DNA of 5,489 nt, taken from NCBI GenBank assembly GCA_001800075.1, contig MGUR01000046.1, positions 1 to 5,489 on the forward strand. The letters are read 5' to 3'. Source of the DNA: Elusimicrobia bacterium RIFCSPLOWO2_01_FULL_59_12 (GTDB taxonomy: Bacteria; Elusimicrobiota; Elusimicrobia; 2-01-FULL-59-12). The position numbers and the translations under genes are program-made. Positions 1 through 5,489 of the stretch are shown piece after piece. The notes under the pieces are model-generated. The model saw nothing but the letters and a program-made list of their open reading frames with translations, ran no database searches and had not been told where the DNA came from. How positions within the stretch are numbered: the first letter of the stretch is position 1; each line of letters starts with the position of its first letter.

Positions 1-131
1 AAAAGGCGCTTCCCTTGCTCAAACAAGTCGCGGCGGACCCCAAGCGGCCCGACGACGTGCGTAACAAAGCCGAAAAGGCTGCCACCCTCATCAAAACGGC
101 GGCTCCCGAACCCCGCCGGCCTTCTTTTTGA
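1..131 (+). CDS. C-terminal end of an unidentified alpha-helical protein (partial)
   Basis: An open frame enters from the left edge (first full codon at base 3) and runs 42 codons to TGA at 129-131. The visible tail contains ALPLLKQVAADPKRPDDVRN followed by an Ala/Lys-rich helix and a Pro/Arg-rich end. The spacing of Ala, Leu and Lys resembles the last helices of a TPR-like or other helical repeat protein, but too little is present to name a family. The stop lies one base before the thrC start codon. Since no Shine-Dalgarno is visible for thrC, the two are probably translationally coupled in one operon. That it is a real gene is inferred from the uninterrupted frame, the plausible composition and this tight junction. 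Confidence 0.55.
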   Translation, partial: KALPLLKQVAADPKRPDDVRNKAEKAATLIKTAAPEPRRPSF

Positions 132-132
132 T

Positions 133-1386
133 ATGAACGAATTGAAAATCAAAGCGCTGCAATGCAAGGAGTGCGAACGGCCCTATGAACCCAAGGCGAT
201 TCATGTCTGTGAGTTTTGCTTTGGCCCGTTGGAGGTCGTTTACGATTACGACGCGATCAAGCGGCGGGTCAGCCGCAAGAGCATCGAAGCCGGGCCGCGA
301 ACTCTGTGGCGGTATTGGGACCTCCTTCCGGTGGAGTCCCGCGACGTCACCACCATTCACGAAGGTTATACGCCTCTTTGGCACGCCAAAAACCTCGGCG
401 CCGAACTGGGGTTAAACCAGCTTTACGTCAAGAACGACTCCGTAAACCCGACATTTTCCTTCAAGGATCGCGTCGTGTCCATCGCGACCACCCGGACCCG
501 CGAGCTCGGCTTCGACACCATCGCATGCGCGTCTACGGGCAACCTGGCCTGCGCGGTCGGGGCTTACGGAGCGGTCGCGAAACTGCGCACGTTTGTTTTT
601 ATCCCCGCGGACCTGGAGCAGGGGAAGATCGTCGGCGCCGGCATTTATCAGCCGACGATCGTGGCGATCAAAGGGAACTATGACCAGGTCAACCGGCTCT
701 GCGCGGAAGTCGCGGATTCGTTCAAGTGGGCGTTTGTGAACGTCAACATCCGGCCCTATTACGCGGAAGGCTCTAAGACGCTGGGGTTTGAAGTGGCCGA
801 ACAACTCGGGTGGCGCGCCCCGGACCATTGCCTTGTTCCGATCGCCAGCGGTTCCCTCCTGACCAAGATTTACAAGGGCCTTCAGGAGTTTATCCGCCTG
901 GGGCTGATCCCCGACCACAAAACCCGCATCTCCGGCGCACAGGCTGAAGGCTGCTGCCCGGTGGTCACCGCCTGGCGTGAGAAATCCGATATCGTGAAGC
1001 CTGTCCGGCCGAACACCCTGGCGAAAAGCCTGGCTATCGGCAACCCGGCCGACGGCCTTTACGCGCGCGCCATCATGGAGAAGACAGGGGGCCTGGGAGA
1101 AAGCGTCACGGATGAGGAGATTGTCGACGGTATTTCTCTTCTGGCGAAAACCGAAGGAGTTTTCACGGAGACCGCCGGAGGCGTGACGATCGGTTCGTTG
1201 AAAAAACTGGCGGCTTCTGGTAAAATCCGCCCGGACGAGGTGACGGTCGCTTTCATAACGGGAAACGGCTACAAGACGCAGGAAGCGGTGCTGGACAAGG
1301 TCTCCAAACCCATCGTGATCAACCCGTCCATCGCCGAGTTCCGCGACATCTACAATCAGCTGTCTCTAGCCAAACAGACGGTGTAA
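133..1386 (+). CDS. thrC: Threonine synthase (PLP-dependent, zinc-ribbon type)
   Basis: This 417-residue protein is a fold-type II PLP enzyme of the threonine synthase family, which converts O-phospho-L-homoserine and water to threonine and phosphate in the cytoplasm. Residues 11-29 form a CxxC...CxxC zinc ribbon (C11, C14, C26, C29). The substrate loop EGYTPL is at 77-82. The PLP Schiff-base lysine is K111 in NPTFSFKDR. ASTGNLACAVGAYGA (133-147) is the Asn/Gly cofactor-contact segment, and IASGSLLTKIYKG (237-249) is the likely PLP phosphate-binding loop. Length is normal for the family. ATG 133 keeps the whole zinc ribbon, and no SD is visible, so coupling to the upstream stop is likely. Downstream lie a sulfur-carrier protein and a NIL-domain protein, so this copy might instead be a dedicated enzyme making homocysteine from phosphohomoserine. 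The family call is firm; the exact substrate is not. Confidence 0.9.
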   Translation: MNELKIKALQCKECERPYEPKAIHVCEFCFGPLEVVYDYDAIKRRVSRKSIEAGPRTLWRYWDLLPVESRDVTTIHEGYTPLWHAKNLGAELGLNQLYVKNDSVNPTFSFKDRVVSIATTRTRELGFDTIACASTGNLACAVGAYGAVAKLRTFVFIPADLEQGKIVGAGIYQPTIVAIKGNYDQVNRLCAEVADSFKWAFVNVNIRPYYAEGSKTLGFEVAEQLGWRAPDHCLVPIASGSLLTKIYKGLQEFIRLGLIPDHKTRISGAQAEGCCPVVTAWREKSDIVKPVRPNTLAKSLAIGNPADGLYARAIMEKTGGLGESVTDEEIVDGISLLAKTEGVFTETAGGVTIGSLKKLAASGKIRPDEVTVAFITGNGYKTQEAVLDKVSKPIVINPSIAEFRDIYNQLSLAKQTV

Positions 1387-1392
1387 CTATTT

Positions 1393-1505
1393 GTCATTCC
1401 CGCATGCCGTTAGCGGGAATCCAGTCTCTGGATCCCCGCCCGCCACACTACAAGGCGGGCGGGCCCGCCAAGCAGTGTGGATGGGCCCGCTTTCGCGGGG
1501 ATGAC
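1393..1505. repeat. Palindromic intergenic repeat (REP/MITE-like)
   Basis: The stretch is bounded by inverted arms, GTCATTCCCGC at 1393-1403 and GCGGGGATGAC at 1495-1505, which pair over 11 bases with one G-T wobble. Inside are an 8-bp stem (1396-1403 with 1413-1420), a 6-bp stem (1419-1424 with 1428-1433), a perfect 10-bp GC stem (1435-1444 with 1454-1463) and a competing 7-bp pairing (1443-1449 with 1474-1480). Arms of the type GTCATTCCCGC...GCGGGAATGAC are familiar from dispersed repeats in many environmental bacterial genomes. It contains no gene and fills almost the whole gap between thrC and the sulfur-carrier gene, ending 8 bases before that gene's ribosome binding site. Copy number cannot be seen from one window. 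It may also fold in the mRNA and dampen expression of the downstream genes. Confidence 0.7.
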
Positions 1506-1513
1506 GTCAACGT

Positions 1514-1518
1514 GGAGG
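1514..1518 (+). promoter_or_regulatory. Ribosome binding site of the sulfur-carrier gene
   Basis: GGAGG lies five bases before ATG 1524. It decides the start: the same frame stays open upstream to 1404, but those extra 40 codons would be read through the palindromic repeat, and the encoded residues do not resemble the family. Confidence 0.75.
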
Positions 1519-1523
1519 TTCTT

Positions 1524-1808
1524 ATGCCAGCGAAAGTTCGAATTCCCGCTCCTCTGCGCAAGCTCACCCAGGAACAACCGGTGGTGGATTGTCAGGGGAA
1601 AAACATTGAAGAAATCCTCGCCCACTTGGAAAAACAATATCCCGGCATCAAGGAACGCATCTGCGATGAGAACGGCCAGATCCGGCGCTTCATCAATGTA
1701 TTTGTGAACGGGGAAGACATCCGCTTTAAGGAAGGCGCCAAGACACCGGTCGCGGAAGGCGCGGAGATTTCGATCATTCCGGCGATTGCGGGTGGAGCCC
1801 GTGGTTAA
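1524..1808 (+). CDS. MoaD/ThiS-family sulfur-carrier protein (CysO-like)
   Basis: A 94-residue ubiquitin-like beta-grasp protein. The opening VRIPAPLRKLT, the helix IEEILAHLEKQYPGIKERI (28-46), the core strand RRFINVFVNGEDIRF (54-68) and the ending EISIIPAIAGG (81-91) match the CysO/ThiS/MoaD group closely, CysO of Mycobacterium in particular. Such proteins are adenylated at the C-terminal glycine by a ThiF/MoeB-type enzyme and carry sulfur as a thiocarboxylate. Three residues, Ala-Arg-Gly, follow the diglycine (90-91). Known relatives with such tails (QbsE, HcyS) are trimmed by a JAB/Mec-type metalloprotease before use, and none is encoded here. The start at ATG 1524 is set by the GGAGG just upstream. 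The 3' end overlaps the NIL gene. Its place beside threonine synthase favours a role in amino-acid sulfur assimilation over molybdopterin or thiamine synthesis; that part is inferred. Confidence 0.85.
   Translation: MPAKVRIPAPLRKLTQEQPVVDCQGKNIEEILAHLEKQYPGIKERICDENGQIRRFINVFVNGEDIRFKEGAKTPVAEGAEISIIPAIAGGARG
1791..1797 (+). promoter_or_regulatory. Probable ribosome binding site of the NIL gene, inside the preceding gene
   Basis: GGTGGAG lies three to six bases before GTG 1801, depending on which half pairs with 16S rRNA. The same bases encode the Gly-Ala of the GG-ARG tail of the sulfur carrier, so they probably serve both roles. Confidence 0.4.
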
Positions 1809-2046
1809 ACGCCAGCTGGAGCTGATTTATCCCACCGACTTGATCAAAGAACCCGTCATCTATCAGATGTCCAAGGCGATCGACGTGGTGTTCAACATCC
1901 GCCGCGCGAAAGTCACGGCCAAAACCGGCGAAATCGTTCTTGAGCTGGAAGCGGAAAACGACAAGATCCTGGACCAAGCCGTACAATTCCTCGCGCGCAA
2001 GGGCGTCACTGTCGAGCCCGTCACCGGCACCACGGTCGAATCCTGA
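1801..2046 (+). CDS. Stand-alone NIL-domain protein
   Basis: About 81 residues, nearly all one NIL domain (a ferredoxin-like fold first defined at the C-terminus of the methionine importer ATPase MetN). The signature is RQLELIYPTDLIKEPVIYQM, then IDVVFNIRRAKVT and GEIVLELEAENDKILDQAVQ, ending in a strand with GVTVEPV. No cysteine is present, so there is no attached 4Fe-4S ferredoxin, unlike the NIL-ferredoxins implicated in homocysteine synthesis in methanogens. The domain is thought to bind methionine or a similar small ligand. GTG 1801 is chosen because it starts just before the conserved domain and follows GGTGGAG; it overlaps the preceding stop by 8 bases. GTG 1792 or TTG 1786 would add only 3-5 residues. 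Co-translation with the sulfur carrier suggests a shared pathway, perhaps as a sensor or accessory subunit. The exact role is unknown. Confidence 0.8.
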   Translation: MVKRQLELIYPTDLIKEPVIYQMSKAIDVVFNIRRAKVTAKTGEIVLELEAENDKILDQAVQFLARKGVTVEPVTGTTVES

Positions 2047-2050
2047 CTTA

Positions 2051-2159
2051 AGCCTCACCCCCCCCAGCCCCCTCTCCCGGTGGGAGAGGGGGAGAAGAAA
2101 TCAGAATAACCCTCTCCCATCGGGAGAGGGGGGGTCGCCGCAGGTGACCGGGTGAGGCT
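2051..2159. repeat. Two-hairpin palindromic repeat between converging operons
   Basis: AGCCTCACCC (2051-2060) and GGGTGAGGCT (2150-2159) are perfect 10-bp inverted arms. Between them sit two hairpins with nearly the same stem: 11 bp at 2068-2078 with 2082-2092 (loop GGT), and 9 bp at 2110-2118 with 2122-2130 (loop ATC). The CCTCACCC...CCCTCTCCC...GGGAGAGGG...GGGTGAGG pattern recurs as an intergenic repeat in many proteobacterial and environmental genomes. It fills the gap between the NIL gene and the oppositely directed 3D-domain gene and overlaps two bases of the latter's stop codon. It may help end transcription from both sides. Confidence 0.75.
2068..2130. terminator. Possible bidirectional transcription stop (hairpin pair)
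   Basis: The two GC-rich hairpins (stems of 11 and 9 bp, three-base loops) lie just past the stops of both converging operons. Neither is followed by a clear run of T on either strand, so they are not textbook intrinsic terminators. The placement makes a transcript-end or 3'-end-protecting role reasonable; this is inferred from position. Confidence 0.35.
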
Positions 2160-3003
2160 ACCAGCCTTTTGCCTTCTCCAGAATATAGACCGACACGTCG
2201 TGCCGGTTGAATTTCGCCTCTTCATGCTTATCCTTCACCGCTAAATCGATCCGGTTTCCCTTGATGGCGCTGCCGGTGTCCGCCGCGTAAGCGTAGCCGT
2301 AGCCTTTAACGTAGAGCCGCGTCCGCAAGGGGATGACTTTCGGATCCACCGCCACCAGCCCCCGCCGCAACTTGAACCCCAGATAGGTCGTATCGCTGGG
2401 GACATACTTCTCGCCCACGTAATAGCCCGTCGCGCGCATCAGCATCTTGCGGGATTGCGCCAGGTCATACACTTTGACGGGACGTCCCGTCTTTTTGTTC
2501 AGCAGCGTCAGCGTGAAGATGGAACGGCGGAAGGACTTACGTTTCAGCGTCTTCTGCGACGTCTCGACGCCGTTGAAATACGTGATCCGGACGGTCGTGC
2601 TGTCGATATGGACAAACCCGCGTTCGACCAGGACCGGACGCAGGTTCGCTTTGAGCTGAACCCGAGTGTAAATCCGCGGATTCTGCCTTTTGACGCGGAC
2701 TTCCGTCCGGTGCGTGACCCGGACCACTTGGACCGCCGTCACACCCTCCAGCGGCGTGCCGGGCGACGGCGTGGAAAAGTCGTCCGGTCCCAGAATAATT
2801 TTCTGCGCCGCAATCATCTCTCCGACTGTCTTGGCTTTGTGAGGCACTTTTCGCGTGATGCCGTCGGCCGTCAATAAAACAGTGGGCCGGCCCCACCAGC
2901 GCACGCCTCCCAAAGCCAGGGTGATAAACACCAGCAGAACGGCGGAATCTGCGTAAGGATGCCTGCGAAATTGCTCCCGCCACTTCCGCAAGTTAGGAAA
3001 CAT
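2158..3003 (-). CDS. Membrane-anchored DUF348/3D-domain cell-wall protein (YabE-like)
   Basis: 281 residues. A basic N-terminus is followed by one membrane segment or uncleaved signal anchor at about 19-37 (SAVLLVFITLALGGVRWW). A DUF348 domain spans about 41-86 (VLLTADGITRKVPHKAKTVG). About 95-155 resembles a degenerate G5 domain (VRITYFNGVE). The C-terminal 3D domain (about 188-276) shows RATGYY, VAVDPKVIPLRTRLYVKGYG and AADTGSAIKGNRIDL with D242 and D254. 3D domains are double-psi beta-barrels related to MltA; in Bacillus YabE and actinobacterial Rpf2 they accompany peptidoglycan cleavage, so an envelope-side muralytic role is likely but unproven. ATG 3003 overlaps the TatD stop by one base (TGATG), implying coupling; the GTG one codon upstream is less likely. 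The stop codon falls in a repeat arm. Gene order metG-tatD-this matches Bacillus metS-yabD-yabE. Confidence 0.85.
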   Translation of the reverse strand: MFPNLRKWREQFRRHPYADSAVLLVFITLALGGVRWWGRPTVLLTADGITRKVPHKAKTVGEMIAAQKIILGPDDFSTPSPGTPLEGVTAVQVVRVTHRTEVRVKRQNPRIYTRVQLKANLRPVLVERGFVHIDSTTVRITYFNGVETSQKTLKRKSFRRSIFTLTLLNKKTGRPVKVYDLAQSRKMLMRATGYYVGEKYVPSDTTYLGFKLRRGLVAVDPKVIPLRTRLYVKGYGYAYAADTGSAIKGNRIDLAVKDKHEEAKFNRHDVSVYILEKAKGW

Positions 3004-3803
3004 CACAAACGGAAAAGGGTCCGCGCGTTCCGGGATGTGCGCTGCGAGACATCCGGGAGGGTCTTGCGCTTGAGCGCAGCGACCGCCTCCGCCACGGCCG
3101 GAAGATACGCCGGCTCATTGCGCTGGCCGCGGCGCGTCTGCGGAGGCAGGTACGGGGAATCCGTCTCCAGCACCACGCGCTCCAGCGGCATCCGCGTCAC
3201 GACCTCCTGAAGGGATTTCGCGGAGGGGTATGTTACCGGCGCGTCGAAACCGAGCATAAAACCGTGCAGCATGTAGGTCTGCGCGTCTGACCAGGCGCCG
3301 GAAAAGCAATGAATCACGCCGGAGGGCCGGGGGCACTCGAAGGCCGTCGAGGACTTCGGGAAAAACTCCCCCAGCGCCTTCTGCAAGTCCTCATGCGCCT
3401 CACGGCAGTGTATCACGACCGGTTTTTTGAGTTCCAGCGCCAGCTCCAGCTGTCTGCGGAACAGGAAATCCTGCTGATCCCGGGTGTTCTGCATGCGGAC
3501 ATAGTCCAGTCCAAATTCCCCGATCGCGATGACCTTCGGATGTCCGGCGAGCCGGCGCAGCCGCTCCGCCATCGCGGGCCATTCCGCCGGGCCGGCGTGA
3601 TGCGCGTGGTGCGGGTGAATCCCCACGCTGGCGTACATGAGGGGGTGGGTCTCGGCCAGCCGCACGGCGGGGTCCCAGGTGTCCGGGGATTCGGCGATCT
3701 CGATCAGGGTGGCGACGCCGGCATCCCGGGCGCGCGCGATCACGGCGTCCCGGTCGGCGTCAAATTGAGAGTCTGCTAAATGCGCGTGCGTGTCGATGAG
3801 CAT
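3003..3803 (-). CDS. TatD-family metal-dependent hydrolase (YcfH/YabD type)
   Basis: 266 residues forming a metal-dependent TIM-barrel hydrolase of the amidohydrolase superfamily. All expected metal ligands are visible: H6 and H8 in DTHAHL, E96 in GEFGLDY, H132 in VIHCREAH, H165 in VIHCFSG and D215 in ETDSPYLPP. Family members are cytoplasmic 3'-5' exonucleases or DNases, some also credited with D-aminoacyl-tRNA or quality-control roles; the physiological substrate here cannot be told. The segment between H132 and H165 carries a few extra residues (FFPKSSTAFECPRPS, 147-161), probably a surface loop. ATG 3803 starts directly at the first barrel strand, 7 bases after the metG stop, with no clear SD, so it probably depends on read-through from metG. 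Its 3' end overlaps the next gene by one base. The position between metG and a 3D-domain gene supports the YcfH/YabD subgroup. Confidence 0.92.
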   Translation of the reverse strand: MLIDTHAHLADSQFDADRDAVIARARDAGVATLIEIAESPDTWDPAVRLAETHPLMYASVGIHPHHAHHAGPAEWPAMAERLRRLAGHPKVIAIGEFGLDYVRMQNTRDQQDFLFRRQLELALELKKPVVIHCREAHEDLQKALGEFFPKSSTAFECPRPSGVIHCFSGAWSDAQTYMLHGFMLGFDAPVTYPSAKSLQEVVTRMPLERVVLETDSPYLPPQTRRGQRNEPAYLPAVAEAVAALKRKTLPDVSQRTSRNARTLFRL

Positions 3804-3810
3804 GGCACGG

Positions 3811-5334
3811 CTACTTGCGCGGGAACAACGGCGCGTCCTTCTGCGTCACCTGCCCGGCCGCCAGATCCACCGGGCCCTGATGGACAAAATATCGCTTGGC
3901 GCCGGCCTCGAGATCGTCCGTCTGCCCGAGCTGCTTCCAAACCGCGTGGGCCGTGTCCGGCATGAACGGCCAGAGATAGAAGCTCATCATCTTGATGCAC
4001 GCCAGAAGCTCCCTCAAGACGGACTGGCACTCGGCCGGCGCGGTCTTGGCCAGCTTCCAGGGCGCTTGCTCTTCGATAAATCCGTTCAGCCGTTCCACGG
4101 CCGCGATGATCGCCGCCAGCGCGTAGTGAAACTGCAGGCGCTCCAGATGGTCGCGCACTTTTTTTAGTTCTTCCAACACGCGGGAGGTGACCCGGTTTTT
4201 GTCATCAGGCGGAGGGACCTTGGCTCCGCAAAAATTCTCGACCATGGTGAAGCTGCGGCTGATCAGATTTCCCAAATCGTTGGCCAGCGCCGCGTTGTAG
4301 GCCGTTTTCATTAAATCCTGATTGAAATCGCCGTCCGCGCCGAATGGAAACGCCGAGAGCAGCAGGTACCGCGTCCCGTCAACACCAAACTCCTTAATCA
4401 AGTCGGCGGGCCGGATGACGTTGCCCATGCTCTTGGACATCTTTTGACCGTTGACCGTGAAAAAGCCGTGCACAAAAATCTTTTTGGGCAGTTTCATCTC
4501 CGTCGCCATCAAAAGCGCCGGCCAGATCACGGCATGAAACCACAGGATGTCCTTGGCCATTAAATGCAGTTGGGCGGGCCACCACTCTTCCACGTGACGG
4601 GGGTCGTCCGGATAGCCGATGGCCGTCAAATAATTCAACAGCGCATCCACCCAGACATAGGTGGTCTGGGAACGGTCCCACGGGAGCGGGATGCCCCATG
4701 ACAGGGTCGCCCGGGAGATGCTCAGGTCGTTGACGTCTTGCTTGAGCTTGCCGATCACCTCGTTGCGGCGGGCGAGCGGGTAAATTTTGAAATGCTGGGG
4801 GTGGTTTTCATCGGTGATCGCGGCCAGGAGGGTTTCGCGAAAATCCGAGAGACGGAAAAAATAATTGTCCTCGGACTGGACCTCCGGCGGGATGCGGTGG
4901 TCCGGGCAGAGCCCGCCGATCAGTTCGTCTTCCGCGTAAAAGCGCTCGCACTGCACGCAGTACTTGCCCTGATACCGCGCTTTGTAGATGACGCCCTTTT
5001 CCCACAGCGCCTTGAGAAAGGACTGAACGGCGCGCGCGTGCGCCGGCGCGGTGGTGCGGATGAAAGAATCATTCGAGACGCGCAGATCCTTCCAAGCCTG
5101 CTGAAACTGCGCGGCGATCTCGTCGCAATACTCCTGCGGGGCCCGGTTACGCGCCGCCGCCGCCTGCGCGATCTTGGTCCCGTGCTCATCGGTCCCGGTC
5201 AGGAAAAAGACTTCTTCGCCCTGCAGGCGATACCAGCGTGCCAGCACGTCCGTTGCGATCGTGGTGTAGGCATGGCCCGCATGCGGGACGTCATTGACGT
5301 AATAGATGGGCGTCGTGAGATAAAAACGGCTCAT
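3811..5334 (-). CDS. metG: Methionyl-tRNA synthetase
   Basis: 507 residues. This class I aminoacyl-tRNA synthetase charges tRNA-Met in the cytoplasm, for both initiation and elongation. The N-terminal strand FYLTTPIYYVND leads to the HIGH-type motif HAGH (18-21), then FFLTGTDEHG (43-52). The connective domain has one zinc knuckle, C126, C129, C143 and H146, as in the Thermus enzyme. YVWVDALLNYL (226-236) lies in the methionine pocket region and KMSKS is at 298-302. The rest, to about 495, is the helical anticodon-binding domain including WKLAK. The protein ends there, without the C-terminal EMAP/Trbp111-like tRNA-binding and dimerisation domain found in longer forms; this is a known short form, not a truncation. 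ATG 5334 forms an ATGA overlap of 4 bases with the upstream stop, showing translational coupling. Confidence 0.97.
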   Translation of the reverse strand: MSRFYLTTPIYYVNDVPHAGHAYTTIATDVLARWYRLQGEEVFFLTGTDEHGTKIAQAAAARNRAPQEYCDEIAAQFQQAWKDLRVSNDSFIRTTAPAHARAVQSFLKALWEKGVIYKARYQGKYCVQCERFYAEDELIGGLCPDHRIPPEVQSEDNYFFRLSDFRETLLAAITDENHPQHFKIYPLARRNEVIGKLKQDVNDLSISRATLSWGIPLPWDRSQTTYVWVDALLNYLTAIGYPDDPRHVEEWWPAQLHLMAKDILWFHAVIWPALLMATEMKLPKKIFVHGFFTVNGQKMSKSMGNVIRPADLIKEFGVDGTRYLLLSAFPFGADGDFNQDLMKTAYNAALANDLGNLISRSFTMVENFCGAKVPPPDDKNRVTSRVLEELKKVRDHLERLQFHYALAAIIAAVERLNGFIEEQAPWKLAKTAPAECQSVLRELLACIKMMSFYLWPFMPDTAHAVWKQLGQTDDLEAGAKRYFVHQGPVDLAAGQVTQKDAPLFPRK

Positions 5335-5489
5335 GACTTCAGCGAGGCCGCCAGTTTTAAAAGGAGGTGATCGTAAACAAGGGCGGGGGGAACGTTTTGC
5401 CGCAGCTGCTGCTGGGCCTGTTGGAGAAGCTCCACGCGGGCGGCCGCGGCGGGACGCCCGCCGCGGAGCCCGCTGGTCGCGGGGGAAAG
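5331..5489 (-). CDS. holB: C-terminal end of probable DNA polymerase III delta-prime subunit (partial)
   Basis: On the minus strand a frame enters from the right edge and runs 52 codons to TGA at 5333-5331. The visible tail includes ARVELLQQAQQQLRQNVPPA followed by LVYDHLLLKLA. This closely fits the last helices of clamp-loader delta-prime subunits, where a long helix with an LR.NV motif precedes a leucine-rich helix near the C-terminus. The stop overlaps the metG start as ATGA, so both are probably translated in series. A holB homologue upstream of metG and/or tatD is a known arrangement (E. coli holB-ycfH; Bacillus holB...metS-yabD), which supports the name. The conserved ATPase and zinc regions lie outside the window, so the call rests on the tail and the context. 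Confidence 0.6.
   Translation of the reverse strand, partial: LSPATSGLRGGRPAAAARVELLQQAQQQLRQNVPPALVYDHLLLKLAASLKS

Noticed and set aside
412..918. 168-codon minus-strand open frame opposite thrC
   Set aside because: It is antisense to a firmly identified thrC and rich in Arg/Asp/Gly with no recognisable domain.
1404..1523. A 40-codon N-terminal extension of the sulfur-carrier gene
   Set aside because: It reads through the palindromic repeat, its residues do not resemble the family, and a good GGAGG precedes ATG 1524.
1387..1523. A riboswitch (SAM, methionine-related or T-box) ahead of the sulfur-carrier gene
   Set aside because: The stems are explained by the inverted-repeat element, and I saw no conserved riboswitch core or T-box sequence.
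2455..2877. Plus-strand open frame opposite the 3D-domain gene
   Set aside because: The minus strand encodes clear DUF348 and 3D motifs here; the opposite product is Arg-rich and unrecognisable.
4738..5370. Long plus-strand open frame opposite metG and the holB tail
   Set aside because: It lies antisense to well-supported metG and holB codons; GC-rich coding DNA commonly leaves the opposite strand open, and the product shows no family motifs.
5357..5372. Plus-strand AAAAGGAGGTGATC, complementary to the 16S rRNA 3' end; on the minus strand it looks like the 16S tail itself
   Set aside because: It falls inside holB coding (YDHLLLK), no rRNA sequence surrounds it, and no plausible plus-strand gene starts after it. 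Chance is the simplest reading.

Overview
The window is GC-rich, gene-dense bacterial chromosomal DNA holding two short gene blocks that converge on a repeat at about 2047-2159. Genes are packed with stop/start overlaps (TGATG, ATGA), and there is no phage, transposase or CRISPR signal. The phylum cannot be fixed from the sequence. The two palindromic intergenic repeats are of a kind common in environmental, mostly Gram-negative, genomes. The order holB - metG - tatD - DUF348/3D-domain protein on the minus strand recalls the Bacillus holB...metS-yabD-yabE neighbourhood.

Plus-strand block (1-2046): the 3' end of an unidentified alpha-helical protein is followed one base later by a threonine synthase with an N-terminal four-cysteine zinc ribbon (thrC). 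A palindromic repeat fills the next gap (1393-1505). Then comes a CysO/ThiS/MoaD-type beta-grasp sulfur carrier ending in GG-Ala-Arg-Gly, and overlapping it a small stand-alone NIL-domain protein. This trio is the most interesting part of the window. A fold-type II PLP enzyme that handles phosphohomoserine, next to a sulfur-carrier protein and a NIL domain (a domain tied to methionine uptake and homocysteine synthesis), suggests a protein-thiocarboxylate route for moving sulfur into homocysteine/methionine. That function is inferred, not shown.

Middle (2047-2159): a repeat with two hairpins inside a pair of 10-bp inverted arms lies between the converging operons, and one arm overlaps the stop codon of the minus-strand 3D-domain gene.

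Minus-strand block, read from 5489 down to 2158: the C-terminal end of a probable DNA polymerase III delta-prime subunit (holB), methionyl-tRNA synthetase (metG, short form without a C-terminal tRNA-binding domain), a TatD-family metal-dependent hydrolase, and a membrane-anchored DUF348/3D-domain protein likely acting on the cell wall. Overlaps of 4 and 1 bases and a gap of 7 bases indicate a single transcript whose promoter lies outside the window.
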